The position numbers and the translations under genes were made by a program. The notes under the pieces were generated by a model that ran no database searches, was not told the origin of the DNA, and worked only from the letters and a program-made list of their open reading frames with translations. Below are positions 33,699-43,015 of a stretch of DNA of 64,000 bases, piece after piece (within the stretch, counting starts at the first letter, position 1; every line of letters starts with the position of its first letter). Source of the DNA: Acidovorax soli (GTDB taxonomy: Bacteria; Pseudomonadota; Gammaproteobacteria; Burkholderiales; Burkholderiaceae_C); NCBI RefSeq assembly GCF_014207955.1, contig NZ_JACHLK010000001.1, positions 186,001 through 250,000 of the forward strand. Reading direction: 5' to 3'.

Positions 33699-34691
33699 AT
33701 GACGACGACACGACGCCACCTTTTGCAAACCCTGGGCAGCGCTGCCGCCCTCGGTGCGCTCTACCCCCTGTCCGCCTTCGCGCAGGCGCTGGACCAGGTC
33801 AAGATCATGTACGGCTTTCCAGCCGGCAGCGCGGGCGACAGCGTGGCCCGCCGAGTGGCCGAAAAGCTGGGCGGCACGGCCTACAGCAAGAACCCGGGCT
33901 TCGTCGAGAACAAGCCGGGTGCCGGCGGCCGCATCGCGGTGGAAACGCTGAAGAACTCGCCCGCCGACGGCTCGGTGCTCACCCTGGCACCGGTATCGGC
34001 CCTGTCGGTGTACCCGCACATCTACCCCAAGCTGAGCTACAAGCCCGAGGACGTGGTGCCCGTCTCCATCGGCGCGATCATGCACCACGGCCTGGCCGTG
34101 GGCCCGGCCGTGCCGGCCGAGGTGAAGACGCTCAAGGACTTCCTGGCCTGGGCCAAGGCCAATCCGGAGAAGGCCAGCTACGGCTCGCCCGGCGCGGGCT
34201 CCATGCCGCACCTGCTGGGTGCGCTGCTGGGCATCCGCTCGGGGGTGGAGCTCAAGCACGTGCCCTACCGGGGCACCGTGCCCAGCATCACCGACCTGGT
34301 GGGCGGCCAGATCGCTGCTGCCATGAATCCCAGCGGCGACTACCTGCAGTACATGAAGACCGGCCGCGTGCGCGTGCTGGCCACCTCGGGCAAGAAGCGC
34401 TCGCCCTACCTACCCGACGTTCCCACCTTCATCGAGCTGGGCTATCCCGACGTCACCTCCGAGGAATGGTTCGGCTTCTACGCCCCGGCCAAGACGCCTG
34501 CGGCCACGCTGGCCAGCGCCAATGCGGCCATCACCGGCGCGCTGAAAGACAAGACCGTGATTGACGCGCTGGGCGTCGTCGGCCTGGTGGCCCATGGCAG
34601 CACGGCGCAGGAAATGCTAGCCGACCAGAAGGCCGAGTTCGAGCGCTGGGGCCCGCTGGTCAAGCAGATCGGGTTCACTGCAGAGTCTTGA
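33699..34691 (+). CDS. Bug-family (TTT) periplasmic solute-binding protein, orphan
   Basis: 330-residue extracytoplasmic binding protein of the tripartite tricarboxylate transporter family. The N-terminus TTRRHLLQTLG with a hydrophobic run and ...SAFAQA looks like a Tat-type signal. The mature part starts with KIMYGFPAGSAGDSVARRVAEKL and has the usual NKPGAGGRIAVETL motif. No TctA/TctB membrane genes are nearby, as is common for the greatly expanded Bug proteins of Burkholderiales. Its place between the hydroxyacyl-CoA dehydrogenase and acyl-CoA dehydrogenase genes suggests that it binds an aromatic acid for uptake or sensing. Confidence 0.88.
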   Translation: MTTTRRHLLQTLGSAAALGALYPLSAFAQALDQVKIMYGFPAGSAGDSVARRVAEKLGGTAYSKNPGFVENKPGAGGRIAVETLKNSPADGSVLTLAPVSALSVYPHIYPKLSYKPEDVVPVSIGAIMHHGLAVGPAVPAEVKTLKDFLAWAKANPEKASYGSPGAGSMPHLLGALLGIRSGVELKHVPYRGTVPSITDLVGGQIAAAMNPSGDYLQYMKTGRVRVLATSGKKRSPYLPDVPTFIELGYPDVTSEEWFGFYAPAKTPAATLASANAAITGALKDKTVIDALGVVGLVAHGSTAQEMLADQKAEFERWGPLVKQIGFTAES

Positions 34692-34805
34692 TTGCGGATT
34701 GGCGCCTCCTGAGGGGGCGCCTCCGGATCCACGGTGGCTCTGGCCTTGGGCCGAGCCAGTTGCCACGGCCATGGGTAAACGACGGACATTGGAAGCACGA
34801 TCAGC

Positions 34806-36545
34806 ATGCAAGCACACCAGACCCTGGCCGATATCCAGCACCTGCTGAACGAGGTGCTTGCAGCCCCTGCGCAGTGGCAGGCGCTGGCACCGTTTACCGA
34901 CACCGATGGCGACCTGGCGGCGCAGGTGCTGGACGAGGCCGCGAAGTTCGTCGACAGTGCCGTCGCTCCGCTGCAGCGCAGTGGCGATGAAGAAGGTTGC
35001 CGCTTCGAGGCGGGCACCGTCACCACGCCGGCCGGGTTCCGCGCGGCCTACCAGGACTTCTGGCAGGCGGGCTGGCCGTCGCTGGCCTGTGCGCCCGAAG
35101 ACGGTGGCCAGGGCCTGCCGGCGGTGCTCGAATGCGTGCTCTACGAATGGCTGGCCGGTGCCAACCATGGCTGGACCATGGCGCCCGGCTTGCTGCATGG
35201 TGCCTACGAATGCCTGCGCCACCATGGCAGCGAGGCGCTCAAGGCGCAGTACCTGCCCAGGATCGCCAGCGGCGAGTGGCTGGCCACCATGTGCCTGACC
35301 GAAGCCCACGCCGGCAGCGACCTGGGCCTGGTGCGCACGCGCGGCGTGCCGCAGGCCGATGGCAGCGTGCGCGTGAACGGCAGCAAGATCTTCATCTCCG
35401 GCGGTGAGCACGACCTCACCGACAACATCGTGCACCTGGTGCTGGCGCGCCTGCCCGATGCGCCGGCCGGCCCCAAGGGCTTGTCGCTGTTCCTGGTGCC
35501 CAAGTTGCTGCCGGGCGGTGAGCGCAATGCCGTGGTGTGCGAGCGCATCGAGGAAAAGATGGGCCTGCACGGCAGCCCCACCTGCGTGATGCGCTTCGAC
35601 GATGCCACCGGCTGGCTCGTGGGCCAACCCCACCAGGGCCTGGCCGCCATGTTCGTGATGATGAATGCCGCGCGCCTGCATGTGGGCCTGCAGGGGCTGG
35701 GCCTGCTGGAGGCGGCGTGGCAAAAGGCCAGCGCTTATGCCCAGGAGCGCCGCCAGATGCGTGCGCCCAAGGCACCGGGCAGTGCAGCCTCTACAGGCCC
35801 CGACCCGATCGCCCGGCACCCGGCCATGCGCCGCATCCTGACCACGCAGCGCGCCTGGATCGACGGCGGGCGCGTGCTGGCCTACCACACGGCCCTGCAG
35901 CTCGACCTGGCGCACCACCATGCTGACGCCACCGAGCGCGCCGCGGCCCAGCGCTGGTGCGCACTGGTCACGCCCGTGCTCAAGGCCGCGCTGACCGACC
36001 AGGCCTTCCATGGCGCGAGCGCCTGCCTGCAGGTCTTCGGCGGCCATGGCTATGTGCGCGAATGGGGCATCGAGCAGGTGGTGCGCGATGCGCGCGTGGC
36101 CATGATCTACGAGGGCACGAACGAGATCCAGGCCATCGACCTGCTGGTGCGCAAGGTACTGGCCGATGGGGGCCAGGGCCTGTGCGCGCTGCTCGCCTCG
36201 CTTCGCCATGGCCTGCCGCAGGACGACGCCGCCAACGCCCGGCGCAATGCGCTGGCCGACACCACGCGCGCCCTGGCCGCCGCCGCGGCCACCGAGCCAG
36301 AGCTGCCCTACTGGGTGGCCGACGACTACCTGCGCGCCGTGGCCCTGGTGCTGCTGGAATGGGCCTGGGCACGCATCGCCGCCGCCCCTGCCAGCCAGGG
36401 CCCGCGCTGGGCCGAACCGGCCGAGGCCTTCGCCACCTGGGTGCTGCCCGAATTCGACATGCGCCTGGCCATCATCCGCCAGCGCCTGTCCACCGCCGCT
36501 GCCGACGTCCACCGACGTACCGCGCCCGCCATGGCTGCCGCCTGA
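34806..36545 (+). CDS. Acyl-CoA dehydrogenase with C-terminal extension
   Basis: 579-residue flavoprotein dehydrogenase. N-terminal helical domain to about 155, FAD-binding [13 protein letters not shown] near 163-175, middle sheet domain, [17 protein letters not shown] near 415, and the [14 protein letters not shown] segment near 437-450 that carries FAD-pocket residues. About 120 additional C-terminal residues make it the longer subfamily seen with 3-methylmercaptopropionyl- and aryl-propionyl-CoA dehydrogenases. In this operon it could introduce the double bond in dihydro-hydroxycinnamoyl-CoA before hydration, extending the pathway to hydrocinnamates. Electrons would pass to ETF. The gap of 114 bases to the binding-protein gene shows no other gene. 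Confidence 0.85.
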   Translation: MQAHQTLADIQHLLNEVLAAPAQWQALAPFTDTDGDLAAQVLDEAAKFVDSAVAPLQRSGDEEGCRFEAGTVTTPAGFRAAYQDFWQAGWPSLACAPEDGGQGLPAVLECVLYEWLAGANHGWTMAPGLLHGAYECLRHHGSEALKAQYLPRIASGEWLATMCLTEAHAGSDLGLVRTRGVPQADGSVRVNGSKIFISGGEHDLTDNIVHLVLARLPDAPAGPKGLSLFLVPKLLPGGERNAVVCERIEEKMGLHGSPTCVMRFDDATGWLVGQPHQGLAAMFVMMNAARLHVGLQGLGLLEAAWQKASAYAQERRQMRAPKAPGSAASTGPDPIARHPAMRRILTTQRAWIDGGRVLAYHTALQLDLAHHHADATERAAAQRWCALVTPVLKAALTDQAFHGASACLQVFGGHGYVREWGIEQVVRDARVAMIYEGTNEIQAIDLLVRKVLADGGQGLCALLASLRHGLPQDDAANARRNALADTTRALAAAAATEPELPYWVADDYLRAVALVLLEWAWARIAAAPASQGPRWAEPAEAFATWVLPEFDMRLAIIRQRLSTAAADVHRRTAPAMAAA

Positions 36546-36651
36546 CGGTCCACGCCCTTCCAGTTCCGCATTCCCCCGCCCCCAGCGCTCCGAGGCCGCG
36601 CTGCGGGTCTGCCTGCCTGCGCCTTGCAACAACACACGAGGAGACAACACC

Positions 36652-38406
36652 ATGAAGAAGAGGAACGAGGGTATCTGGAACCTGCACGGCCTGGGCCGCC
36701 CCCTGGCATGGGCGGCCCTGCCGGCAGCGGCACTGCTGGTCGCCGGCTGCGGCGGGTCGGACGGTGGGCTGCGGCAATTGTCGGCGGCATCGCCGGGCAC
36801 CTTGCAATCCTGCGCCAACCTGGCGACCACGCTGGCCCTGCCCAACACGCGCATCACCTCCGCCGCCCCCGTGGCCGAGGGTGAACTCAAGGCCACTGGC
36901 GTGAACACGCCCATCCCGGCACACTGCCTGGTCAAGGGCGCGATGAACCAACGCACCAGCGCGGTCGACGGCAACAGCTATGCCATCGGTTTCGAGATGC
37001 GCATGCCCGTCGCCTGGAACGGCCGCTTCCTCTACCAGGCCAACGGCGGCCTGGACGGCAGCGTGGTGACCGCCCTGGGCGCGACCAGCGGCGGCGCACC
37101 CGTGGCACCGGCCCTGAGCCAGGGCTTCGCGGTGCTCAGCTCCGACGCGGGCCACAGCGCGCCCACGCCCTTCTTCGGTGTGGACCCGCAGGCCCGGCTG
37201 GACTATGGCTACACGGCCGTGGGCAGCCTCACGCCCATGGCCAAGGACCTCATCAAGAGCGCCTACGGCAAGGCGCCCGACCGCTCCTACTTCGCCGGCT
37301 GCTCCAACGGCGGGCGCCATGCCATGGTGGCCGCTTCGCGCTATGCAGACCAGTACGACGGCATCCTGGCCGGCAACCCGGGCTTTCACCTGCCCAAGGC
37401 GGCCACGGCCCAGTTGTGGAAGGCCCAGCAGTACGCCAAGGTCTCCACACCCGACGCGAACGGCCAGCCCGACCTGAACACCTCGGTCACCGCCGCCGAA
37501 TACAAGCTGCTGGGCAGCCGCATCCTGGCCAAATGCGATGCGCTCGACGGCGTGACCGATGGCCAGGTCAACGACGTGGCAGCCTGCCAGAGCGCCTTCA
37601 ACCTGCAGACCGATGTACCCAGCTGCGCACCGGGTGCCGCGCGCGATGGCAGCTGCCTGACCCCGGCCCAGAAGACCGTGCTGGCCGACATCTTCGCAGG
37701 CCCCAAGAACAGCAAGGGCGAAGCGCTGTACACCGGCACCTGGTTCGACCCGGGCGTGGGCGGCACCAACTTCGCGCAGTGGCACCTGGGCTCGCCCGCC
37801 ACGCGCGATGCGGGGGCCGTGGCCTTCATCTTCACCTCACCCCCGTCCACGGTAGCCGCCTTCAGTGCGACCACGGGTCTGCAATACGCCCTGGCCTTCA
37901 GCATGGAGACCGACTACCCGAAGATGTTCGCCACCAGCGCGCTCTACCCCGAGTCGCCCTGGTCCTTCATGACGCCGCCCAATGAGGCCGACCTGGGCAC
38001 CCTGAAGGAGCGGGGCGCCAAGATGATGGTCTACCACGGCATCGCCGACGGCGTGTTTTCGCCGGTGGATACCGCGAACTGGATGGACCGCCTGCAGGCC
38101 AACCACCAAGGCAATGCCGCCAGCTTTGCGCGCCTGTACATGGTGCCCGGCATGAACCACTGCTCGGGCGGCCCGGCCACCGACCAGTTCGACATGCTGG
38201 CCCCGCTGGTGCAATGGGTGGAACAGGGCAAGGCCCCCGACACCGTGCTGGCCCAGGCGCGTGGCGCCGGTGCCAACGTGGTGAACGCCGAGCTGCCCGC
38301 CAGCTGGTCGGCCAACCGCACGCGCCCGCTGTGCGTCTACCCCAAGGTGGCGCGCTACAACGGCACGGGCGACGTGGAATCGGCCAGCAGCTTCAGTTGC
38401 AAGTGA
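36652..38406 (+). CDS. Tannase/feruloyl esterase family lipoprotein
   Basis: 584-residue esterase. The signal peptide ends in a lipobox LVAGC (Cys33), so the enzyme should be lipid-anchored in the periplasm or at the outer surface. The family CS-D-HC arrangement is visible: AGCSNGGRHAM with Cys217-Ser218, the Asp in YHGIADGVFSPVD and the His-Cys pair in GMNHCSGG; the two Cys are expected to form the disulfide that holds Ser and His together. It would release ferulate or other hydroxycinnamates from plant cell-wall esters, or gallate from tannins. Preceded by a CACGAGGAG ribosome site. Location behind fcs and the beta-oxidation genes supports a hydroxycinnamate role. Confidence 0.88.
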   Translation: MKKRNEGIWNLHGLGRPLAWAALPAAALLVAGCGGSDGGLRQLSAASPGTLQSCANLATTLALPNTRITSAAPVAEGELKATGVNTPIPAHCLVKGAMNQRTSAVDGNSYAIGFEMRMPVAWNGRFLYQANGGLDGSVVTALGATSGGAPVAPALSQGFAVLSSDAGHSAPTPFFGVDPQARLDYGYTAVGSLTPMAKDLIKSAYGKAPDRSYFAGCSNGGRHAMVAASRYADQYDGILAGNPGFHLPKAATAQLWKAQQYAKVSTPDANGQPDLNTSVTAAEYKLLGSRILAKCDALDGVTDGQVNDVAACQSAFNLQTDVPSCAPGAARDGSCLTPAQKTVLADIFAGPKNSKGEALYTGTWFDPGVGGTNFAQWHLGSPATRDAGAVAFIFTSPPSTVAAFSATTGLQYALAFSMETDYPKMFATSALYPESPWSFMTPPNEADLGTLKERGAKMMVYHGIADGVFSPVDTANWMDRLQANHQGNAASFARLYMVPGMNHCSGGPATDQFDMLAPLVQWVEQGKAPDTVLAQARGAGANVVNAELPASWSANRTRPLCVYPKVARYNGTGDVESASSFSCK

Positions 38407-38436
38407 CCGGCTGATTGCCGGGTAGCCACCCGGTCA
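38404..38436 (+). terminator. Hairpin after the feruloyl esterase gene
   Basis: CCGGGT-AGCC-ACCCGG (38418-38433) forms a 6-bp GC stem with a 4-base loop; an outer TGACCGG (38404-38410) can alternatively pair with CCGGTCA (38430-38436). No T-run follows, so this is not a classic intrinsic terminator. It may still end or attenuate transcription after the esterase gene. Confidence 0.35.
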
Positions 38437-38525
38437 CAGCGGTAACAGGGGGTGAGTGCGATGACGCTCATCCCCTTGGCGCAGGCACACTGCATCCATG
38501 TTGTGAACTCCATAAGGACCACGCC

Positions 38526-38954
38526 ATGGAAACCCAGGAACTGCACCGCGGCCGACTGATCGACCACATCCAGCTGGTGGTGCGCGATCTGCCGGCCAGC
38601 CAGGCCTTCTACAGCGCCATCTTCGAGGTGCTCGGGGTACCGATGGGTGGCACGGCCGAAGACTATTTCTGGGCCGATGAGCTGTTCGTCTCCACCTCGA
38701 AGAGCGCCGCCGCCCAGGGCCACCTCACCGGCCGCCACCACCTGGCCTTCCAGGCGCAGGACGAGGCCATGGTGCAGGCCTTTTACAAGGCGGCGCTGGC
38801 CCACGGCGGCAAGGACAACGGCGCCCCTGGCGAGCGCCCCTACCACCCCGGCTACTACGCGGCCTTTGTGCTCGACCCCGATGGCAACAACATCGAGGCC
38901 GTGTTCCATGGCAAGGCGCAGCGCAATGCGCCTTCGGTCAAGATCACGTTCTAG
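38526..38954 (+). CDS. VOC (glyoxalase/dioxygenase fold) family protein
   Basis: 142-residue vicinal-oxygen-chelate protein. It shows the paired beta-alpha-beta-beta-beta modules: IDHIQLVVRDLPASQAFYSAIFEVLG at the start (metal His in DHIQ), HHLAFQAQDEAMVQAFYKAAL in the middle, and YYAAFVLDPDGNNIEAVFHG at the end, where the Glu of NNIEAV is the usual last metal ligand. Possible roles include glyoxalase-like detoxification or ring-cleavage chemistry; not assignable. Its stop overlaps the stop of the convergent fumarase gene by 11 bases. Confidence 0.85.
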   Translation: METQELHRGRLIDHIQLVVRDLPASQAFYSAIFEVLGVPMGGTAEDYFWADELFVSTSKSAAAQGHLTGRHHLAFQAQDEAMVQAFYKAALAHGGKDNGAPGERPYHPGYYAAFVLDPDGNNIEAVFHGKAQRNAPSVKITF

Positions 38955-40443
38955 CCTCCGCAAAACGGTGGATGGTGCGGCCGTGCGCATCCACGGCCAC
39001 CGTCACAGGGAAGTCCACCACCTCGAATTCGTGGATGGCCTCCATGCCCAGGTCGGCAAAGGCCAGCACCCGCGCCTTGCGGATCGCACGCGAGAGCAGG
39101 TAGGCAGCGCCGCCCGTCGCGGCCAGATAGGCAGCGCCATGCTTTCGAATGGACGCAATCGCTTCGGGCCCCCGCTCGGCCTTGCCCACCATGGCCAGCA
39201 GCCCGGTCTGCGCGAGCAGCGGCTCCACGAAGCGGTCCATGCGCGTGGCGGTGGTCGGGCCGGCCGGGCCCACGGCCTCGCCGGCCACGGCGTCCACCGG
39301 GCCCACGTAGTACAGGGTGCGGCCGCGCAGTTCCACCGGCAGCGGCTCGCCGCGCTGCAGCAGGTCCACCAGGCGCTTGTGCGCGGCATCGCGCGCGGTG
39401 AGCAGGGTGCCCGTGAGCAGCAGGGTCTGGCCCACCTTCCATTGGCCGACTTCGGCGCGGTCCAGCGTGTCCAGGTCCACGCGCACGGCGTCCTCCACCG
39501 TGAAGTGCTCGGGGATGCCTTCCCAGGCATCGAGCGCCAGGTCCGGCAGCGGAGCCGGGCCTGACCCGTCCAGCGTGAGGTGCAGGTAGCGCGTGGCCGC
39601 ACAGTTGGGGATCAGCGCCACCGGAATCGTGGCCGCATGGCAGGGCGCGGTGCGCACTTTCACATCGAGCACGGCCGAGAGCCCCCCGAGCCCCTGCGCG
39701 CCAATGCCCAGTGCATTGCTGCGCGCGTACAGGTCCAACCGCAGCGCTTCCTCGGGCGTGGCCACGCCGCGTGCGCGCAGTGCGTCGATGTCGATGGCAT
39801 CGAACAGCGAGCGTTTGGCCAGCAGCATGGCCTGCTCGGGGCTGCCGCCGATGCCGATGCCCAGCACGCCCGGCGGGCACCAGCCCGCGCCCATGCCGGG
39901 CAGTTGCGCCAGCACCCAGTCGGCCACGCTGTCGCTGGGGTTGAGTGTGGCAAAGCGCGCCTTGACGTCGCCGCCACCGCCCTTGGCCACCACCAGCAGC
40001 TCCAGCGCATCGCCCTCCACCAACTCGCAGTGCACGACGGAGGGCGTGTTGTCGCGCGTGTTGGTGCGCGCGCCCAGCGGGTCGGCCACCATGGTCGCGC
40101 GCAACGGGTTGCCGGGGTCGCCATAGGCCGTGCGCACCGCCTCGTCGACCACCGCCTGCAGGCTGCGCAGCGGACCACCGTCATGGCGCACAAAGGCCAC
40201 GCCCATGCCGATGCGCAGAAACACCTGGGCCACGCCCGTGTCCTGGCACAGCGGGCGCCGGCCCAAGGCCGCCATGCGGCTGTTGACCAGCAGCTGGCCC
40301 ATGGCGGCGCGCGCCGGCGCATGGGTCTCGGCCGCATGCGCGCGGCGCAGCGCACGCACGAAGTCGGGCGGATGCCGGTGGCTGATGAACTGCAGCGCCT
40401 GGGCGATGCTCGTGGCCAGGTCTTCCTGCGCGATGCGGGTCAT
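38944..40443 (-). CDS. Class I (iron-sulfur) fumarate hydratase
   Basis: 499-residue class I fumarase, an oxygen-sensitive [4Fe-4S] hydro-lyase converting fumarate and malate. The alpha-type N-terminal part shows LCQDTGVAQVF with the first cluster Cys; AGWCPPGVLGIGIGGSPEQAM and LIPNCAATRYLHL supply other expected Cys; the beta-type C-terminal part has GPTTATRMDRF and a late AxGGAAYLLSRAIRKAR segment. A tartrate dehydratase function is possible within this family. Last gene of the leftward GntR-controlled operon, 14 bases after the binding-protein gene; it would dispose of fumarate released by the lyase encoded upstream. Confidence 0.85.
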   Translation of the reverse strand: MTRIAQEDLATSIAQALQFISHRHPPDFVRALRRAHAAETHAPARAAMGQLLVNSRMAALGRRPLCQDTGVAQVFLRIGMGVAFVRHDGGPLRSLQAVVDEAVRTAYGDPGNPLRATMVADPLGARTNTRDNTPSVVHCELVEGDALELLVVAKGGGGDVKARFATLNPSDSVADWVLAQLPGMGAGWCPPGVLGIGIGGSPEQAMLLAKRSLFDAIDIDALRARGVATPEEALRLDLYARSNALGIGAQGLGGLSAVLDVKVRTAPCHAATIPVALIPNCAATRYLHLTLDGSGPAPLPDLALDAWEGIPEHFTVEDAVRVDLDTLDRAEVGQWKVGQTLLLTGTLLTARDAAHKRLVDLLQRGEPLPVELRGRTLYYVGPVDAVAGEAVGPAGPTTATRMDRFVEPLLAQTGLLAMVGKAERGPEAIASIRKHGAAYLAATGGAAYLLSRAIRKARVLAFADLGMEAIHEFEVVDFPVTVAVDAHGRTIHRFAEART

Positions 40444-40457
40444 GGGTTGTTTATCGC

Positions 40458-41441
40458 TCAGTCGATCTGGATCTTGGCGTCGGTCGCCACCTTGCGCCAC
40501 TTCTCCACCTCGGCTGCCGTGTGCTTGGCAAAGGCGTCAGGCGCGTACTGCGCCTCGGGCAGCATGTGGATGCCCTGGGCCGCCATGCGCGCCGTCCAGG
40601 TCTTGTCGGCCAGGGCCTTGAGGTAGGCCTGGTGGAGCTTTTGCACCACGTCCTTGGGCGCGCCCTTGGGGGCGTACAGGCCGTACCAGGTGGCGGCCTC
40701 GAAGCCAGGCAGGGTCTTGTCGGCGAGCGGAGCCACGTTGGGGTACTGCTGCGGCATGGGTTGGAGCGAGGTCAGCGCAATCGCGTTGAGCCGCCCGCCC
40801 GTGACCTGGGGAAGCGCCGTGTTGCTCTGGTCGAACATGGCCTCCACCTGGCCGCCCACCAGGTCGTTCATGGCCGGGGCCGCGCCCTTGTACGAGATGG
40901 AGGTGACCTCGATGCCGGCGCGCGACTCGAACAGCGCCGCGATCAGGTGCGAGGTGGAGCCCACGCCGGCATTGCCGAAGTTGATCTTGCGCGGGTTGGC
41001 CTTGGCCGCGGCGATCAGCTCGGCCGCCGTCTTGTAGGGCGAGCTCTTGGGCACCAGCAGCACCAGCGGCGTATCGGGAAAGCGGAACACCGCGTCGAAG
41101 TCCTTGACCGGGTCGTAGGCCAGCTTCTTGTACAGCGACGGCGCGGCGCCCATGTAGCCCATGTGGCCGACCAGGAAGGTGTAGCCATCGGGCGCCGACT
41201 TGGCAGCCTTGGCCGCGCCGATGGTGCCGCCCGCGCCGGCCGCGTTCTCGATCACGATGGACTGGCCGACCTGGCGCCCCACCTTGTCGGCAATGTCGCG
41301 TGCCATGGCATCGGTGGGGCCGCCCGCCGCAAACGGCACGATCCAGGTGATCGGCTTGGCGGGCCAGGCCGGCTGGGCGTGGGCGAAGGTGGCGGCGCAC
41401 AGCAATGCGGCGGCCGCACCAAGGGTCTTGGCGGTGTTCAT
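40458..41441 (-). CDS. Bug-family (TTT) periplasmic solute-binding protein, orphan
   Basis: 327-residue binding protein with a Sec signal (MNTAKTLGAAAALLCAATFAHAQP) and the canonical mature start WPAKPITWIVPFAAGGPTDAMARDIA. The VIENAAGAGGTIGAAKAAKSAPDGYTFL motif of the tricarboxylate-type family follows. The start at 41441 has a CAGGAGAC ribosome site. No membrane subunits are encoded nearby. It lies between a fumarase/aspartase-superfamily lyase and class I fumarase, so its ligand is probably the lyase substrate, a di- or polycarboxylate. Confidence 0.9.
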   Translation of the reverse strand: MNTAKTLGAAAALLCAATFAHAQPAWPAKPITWIVPFAAGGPTDAMARDIADKVGRQVGQSIVIENAAGAGGTIGAAKAAKSAPDGYTFLVGHMGYMGAAPSLYKKLAYDPVKDFDAVFRFPDTPLVLLVPKSSPYKTAAELIAAAKANPRKINFGNAGVGSTSHLIAALFESRAGIEVTSISYKGAAPAMNDLVGGQVEAMFDQSNTALPQVTGGRLNAIALTSLQPMPQQYPNVAPLADKTLPGFEAATWYGLYAPKGAPKDVVQKLHQAYLKALADKTWTARMAAQGIHMLPEAQYAPDAFAKHTAAEVEKWRKVATDAKIQID

Positions 41442-41507
41442 GGACGGGTCTCCTGGAATGGTTGTGGGAAGGAACGGAAAACGCAAGCGGGCGGTGATCG
41501 GGGGTAC

Positions 41508-42890
41508 TCAGCAGCCGGCCGCAGCCGCCGCCGACGCGGCCAGGGCGCGGTCCACCATGGCGGGGGCCAGGCCCAGGTAGTTGGCGGGGTCGGTGAGCCG
41601 GTCGATGGCCGCGCGGTCGAAGTGGCGCACCACCTCGGGCAGCGCGGCCAGGGCCTCGGCCAGGGTGCCGCCCTGCTCGTTGACGGTGCGGCAGGCGCCG
41701 TAGACCACGTCGTGCGCCTGCTGGCGGCCCATGGCGGGGGCCAGGCCCATCATCACGGCCTCGGCCACAATCAGTCCGCGGCTGATGCCGAGATTGCTGC
41801 GCATGCGCGCCTCGTCCACGATCAGGCCACCCAGCGCGAACTTGGCCTGGTGCAGCGCGCCGGCGGTGAGGACGAAACTCTCGGGCAGCGCCAGCCATTC
41901 GGCATGCCAGGGGCCAGTGGCGCGCTCGAAGTCCTGCACCATGGCGTCGAGCATCAGCCCCGCCTGCTGGCGCACGGCCTTGGAGGCCGCCAGCATCAGC
42001 TCGCTGGAGATGGGGTTGCGCTTTTGCGGCATGGTGCTGCTCGCGCCCCGGCCCTTCACGAAGGGCTCGTACACCTCGCCGAACTCGGTGGAGGCCATGA
42101 CCATGATGTCCAGCGCGATCTTGCCCAGCGAGCCGGTGACCAGGGCCAGCAGGTTCACCGCCTCGGCAAAGCCGTCACGCGCCACATGCCAGGTGGTCAC
42201 GGGCACGGCCAGGCCCAGTTCATCGGCCAGCGCGGCCTGCACCTCGAAGCCCTTGTCGCCGAGCGAGGCCAGCGTGCCCGCGGCCCCGGCGAACTGCACC
42301 ACCAGCACGCGCTTGCGCAGCTCGGCCAGGCGCTCCTGGTGGCGGTCGAACATGGCCAGCCAGATGGCCACCTTGTAGCCGAAGGTCACGGGCAGGGCCT
42401 GCTGCAGGTGGGTGCGGCCGGCCATGGGCGAGTCGCGGTGCTTTGCCGCCAGCGCCGCGAGGATGCCGCGCAGCTCGCGGATATCGGCCTCCACCAGCGC
42501 CAGGCCATCGCGCAGCTGCAGCACGTTGGCCGTGTCCATGATGTCCTGCGTGGTCGCGCCCCAGTGCACGTAGCGCCCGGCCTCGCCGCACATCTCCACG
42601 AGCTGGTGCACCAGCGGCAGGATGGGGTAGCCCACGATGTCGGTCTCGTGCCGCATGTGGTCGAAGTCCACGCGCTCCAGGCGCGACGCGTGGGCGATGG
42701 CCTCGGCCGCCTCGGCCGGGATCACGCCGCAGCGCGCCTCGGCACGGGCCAGGGCCACCTCCACCTCGATGTAGCGCGCGATCAGCGTGCGGTCGGAGAA
42801 CACCTCGCGCATGCGCGGCGTGCCGAAGGCATCGCGGAACAGCACCGAATCGAGCACCGTGCTGGCGGGGGAAAACAGGGAAGAGGACAT
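41508..42890 (-). CDS. Aspartase/fumarase superfamily lyase (PcaB/adenylosuccinate lyase-like)
   Basis: 460-residue member of the superfamily that eliminates an amine or carboxylate from a succinyl moiety, usually producing fumarate. Three conserved regions are visible: VHWGATTQDIMDTA near 108-121, GRTHLQQALPVTFGYK near 155-170, and the flexible signature loop GASSTMPQKRNPISSE near 278-293 with its catalytic Ser. Sequence features are nearest, by recall, to 3-carboxy-cis,cis-muconate cycloisomerase and adenylosuccinate lyase. A fumarase and a binding protein follow in the operon, so a fumarate-forming cleavage of an imported compound is the simplest reading. First gene of the leftward operon; its promoter contains the GntR operators. 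Confidence 0.82.
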   Translation of the reverse strand: MSSSLFSPASTVLDSVLFRDAFGTPRMREVFSDRTLIARYIEVEVALARAEARCGVIPAEAAEAIAHASRLERVDFDHMRHETDIVGYPILPLVHQLVEMCGEAGRYVHWGATTQDIMDTANVLQLRDGLALVEADIRELRGILAALAAKHRDSPMAGRTHLQQALPVTFGYKVAIWLAMFDRHQERLAELRKRVLVVQFAGAAGTLASLGDKGFEVQAALADELGLAVPVTTWHVARDGFAEAVNLLALVTGSLGKIALDIMVMASTEFGEVYEPFVKGRGASSTMPQKRNPISSELMLAASKAVRQQAGLMLDAMVQDFERATGPWHAEWLALPESFVLTAGALHQAKFALGGLIVDEARMRSNLGISRGLIVAEAVMMGLAPAMGRQQAHDVVYGACRTVNEQGGTLAEALAALPEVVRHFDRAAIDRLTDPANYLGLAPAMVDRALAASAAAAAGC

Positions 42891-42915
42891 GGCAGGCCGA
42901 TATGTTGATAAAATA

Positions 42916-42939
42916 CGAACATATATAAATGTTCGAACA
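42916..42939. promoter_or_regulatory. GntR-type operator 1 (overlapping palindromes)
   Basis: CGAACAT (42916-42922) and ATGTTCG (42929-42935) form a 7-bp inverted repeat around ATATAA, and TGTTCGAACA (42930-42939) is itself a perfect 10-bp palindrome. It lies 26 bases before the lyase start, in the 125-base divergent region shared with the gntR gene. Confidence 0.65.
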
Positions 42940-42964
42940 AATACGCTGGTGTGAACTGTAGATA

Positions 42965-42974
42965 TGTTCGAACA
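42965..42974. promoter_or_regulatory. GntR-type operator 2
   Basis: A second perfect TGTTCGAACA, with the same AT context (ATATGTTCGAACAAA), centred 35 bases from the first, so on nearly the same DNA face. The pair probably allows cooperative binding and autoregulation of the divergent regulator gene. Confidence 0.65.
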
Positions 42975-43015
42975 AAACTCGGCCTGGGGTTTTCCCTAGG
43001 CAGGACGCTGCCTGC

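Noticed and set aside
40521..42908. 795-codon plus-strand frame opposite the lyase and binding-protein genes
   Set aside because: It spans two genes and the gap between them on the opposite strand, is low-complexity in Gly, His, Arg and Gln, and shows no recognisable domain.
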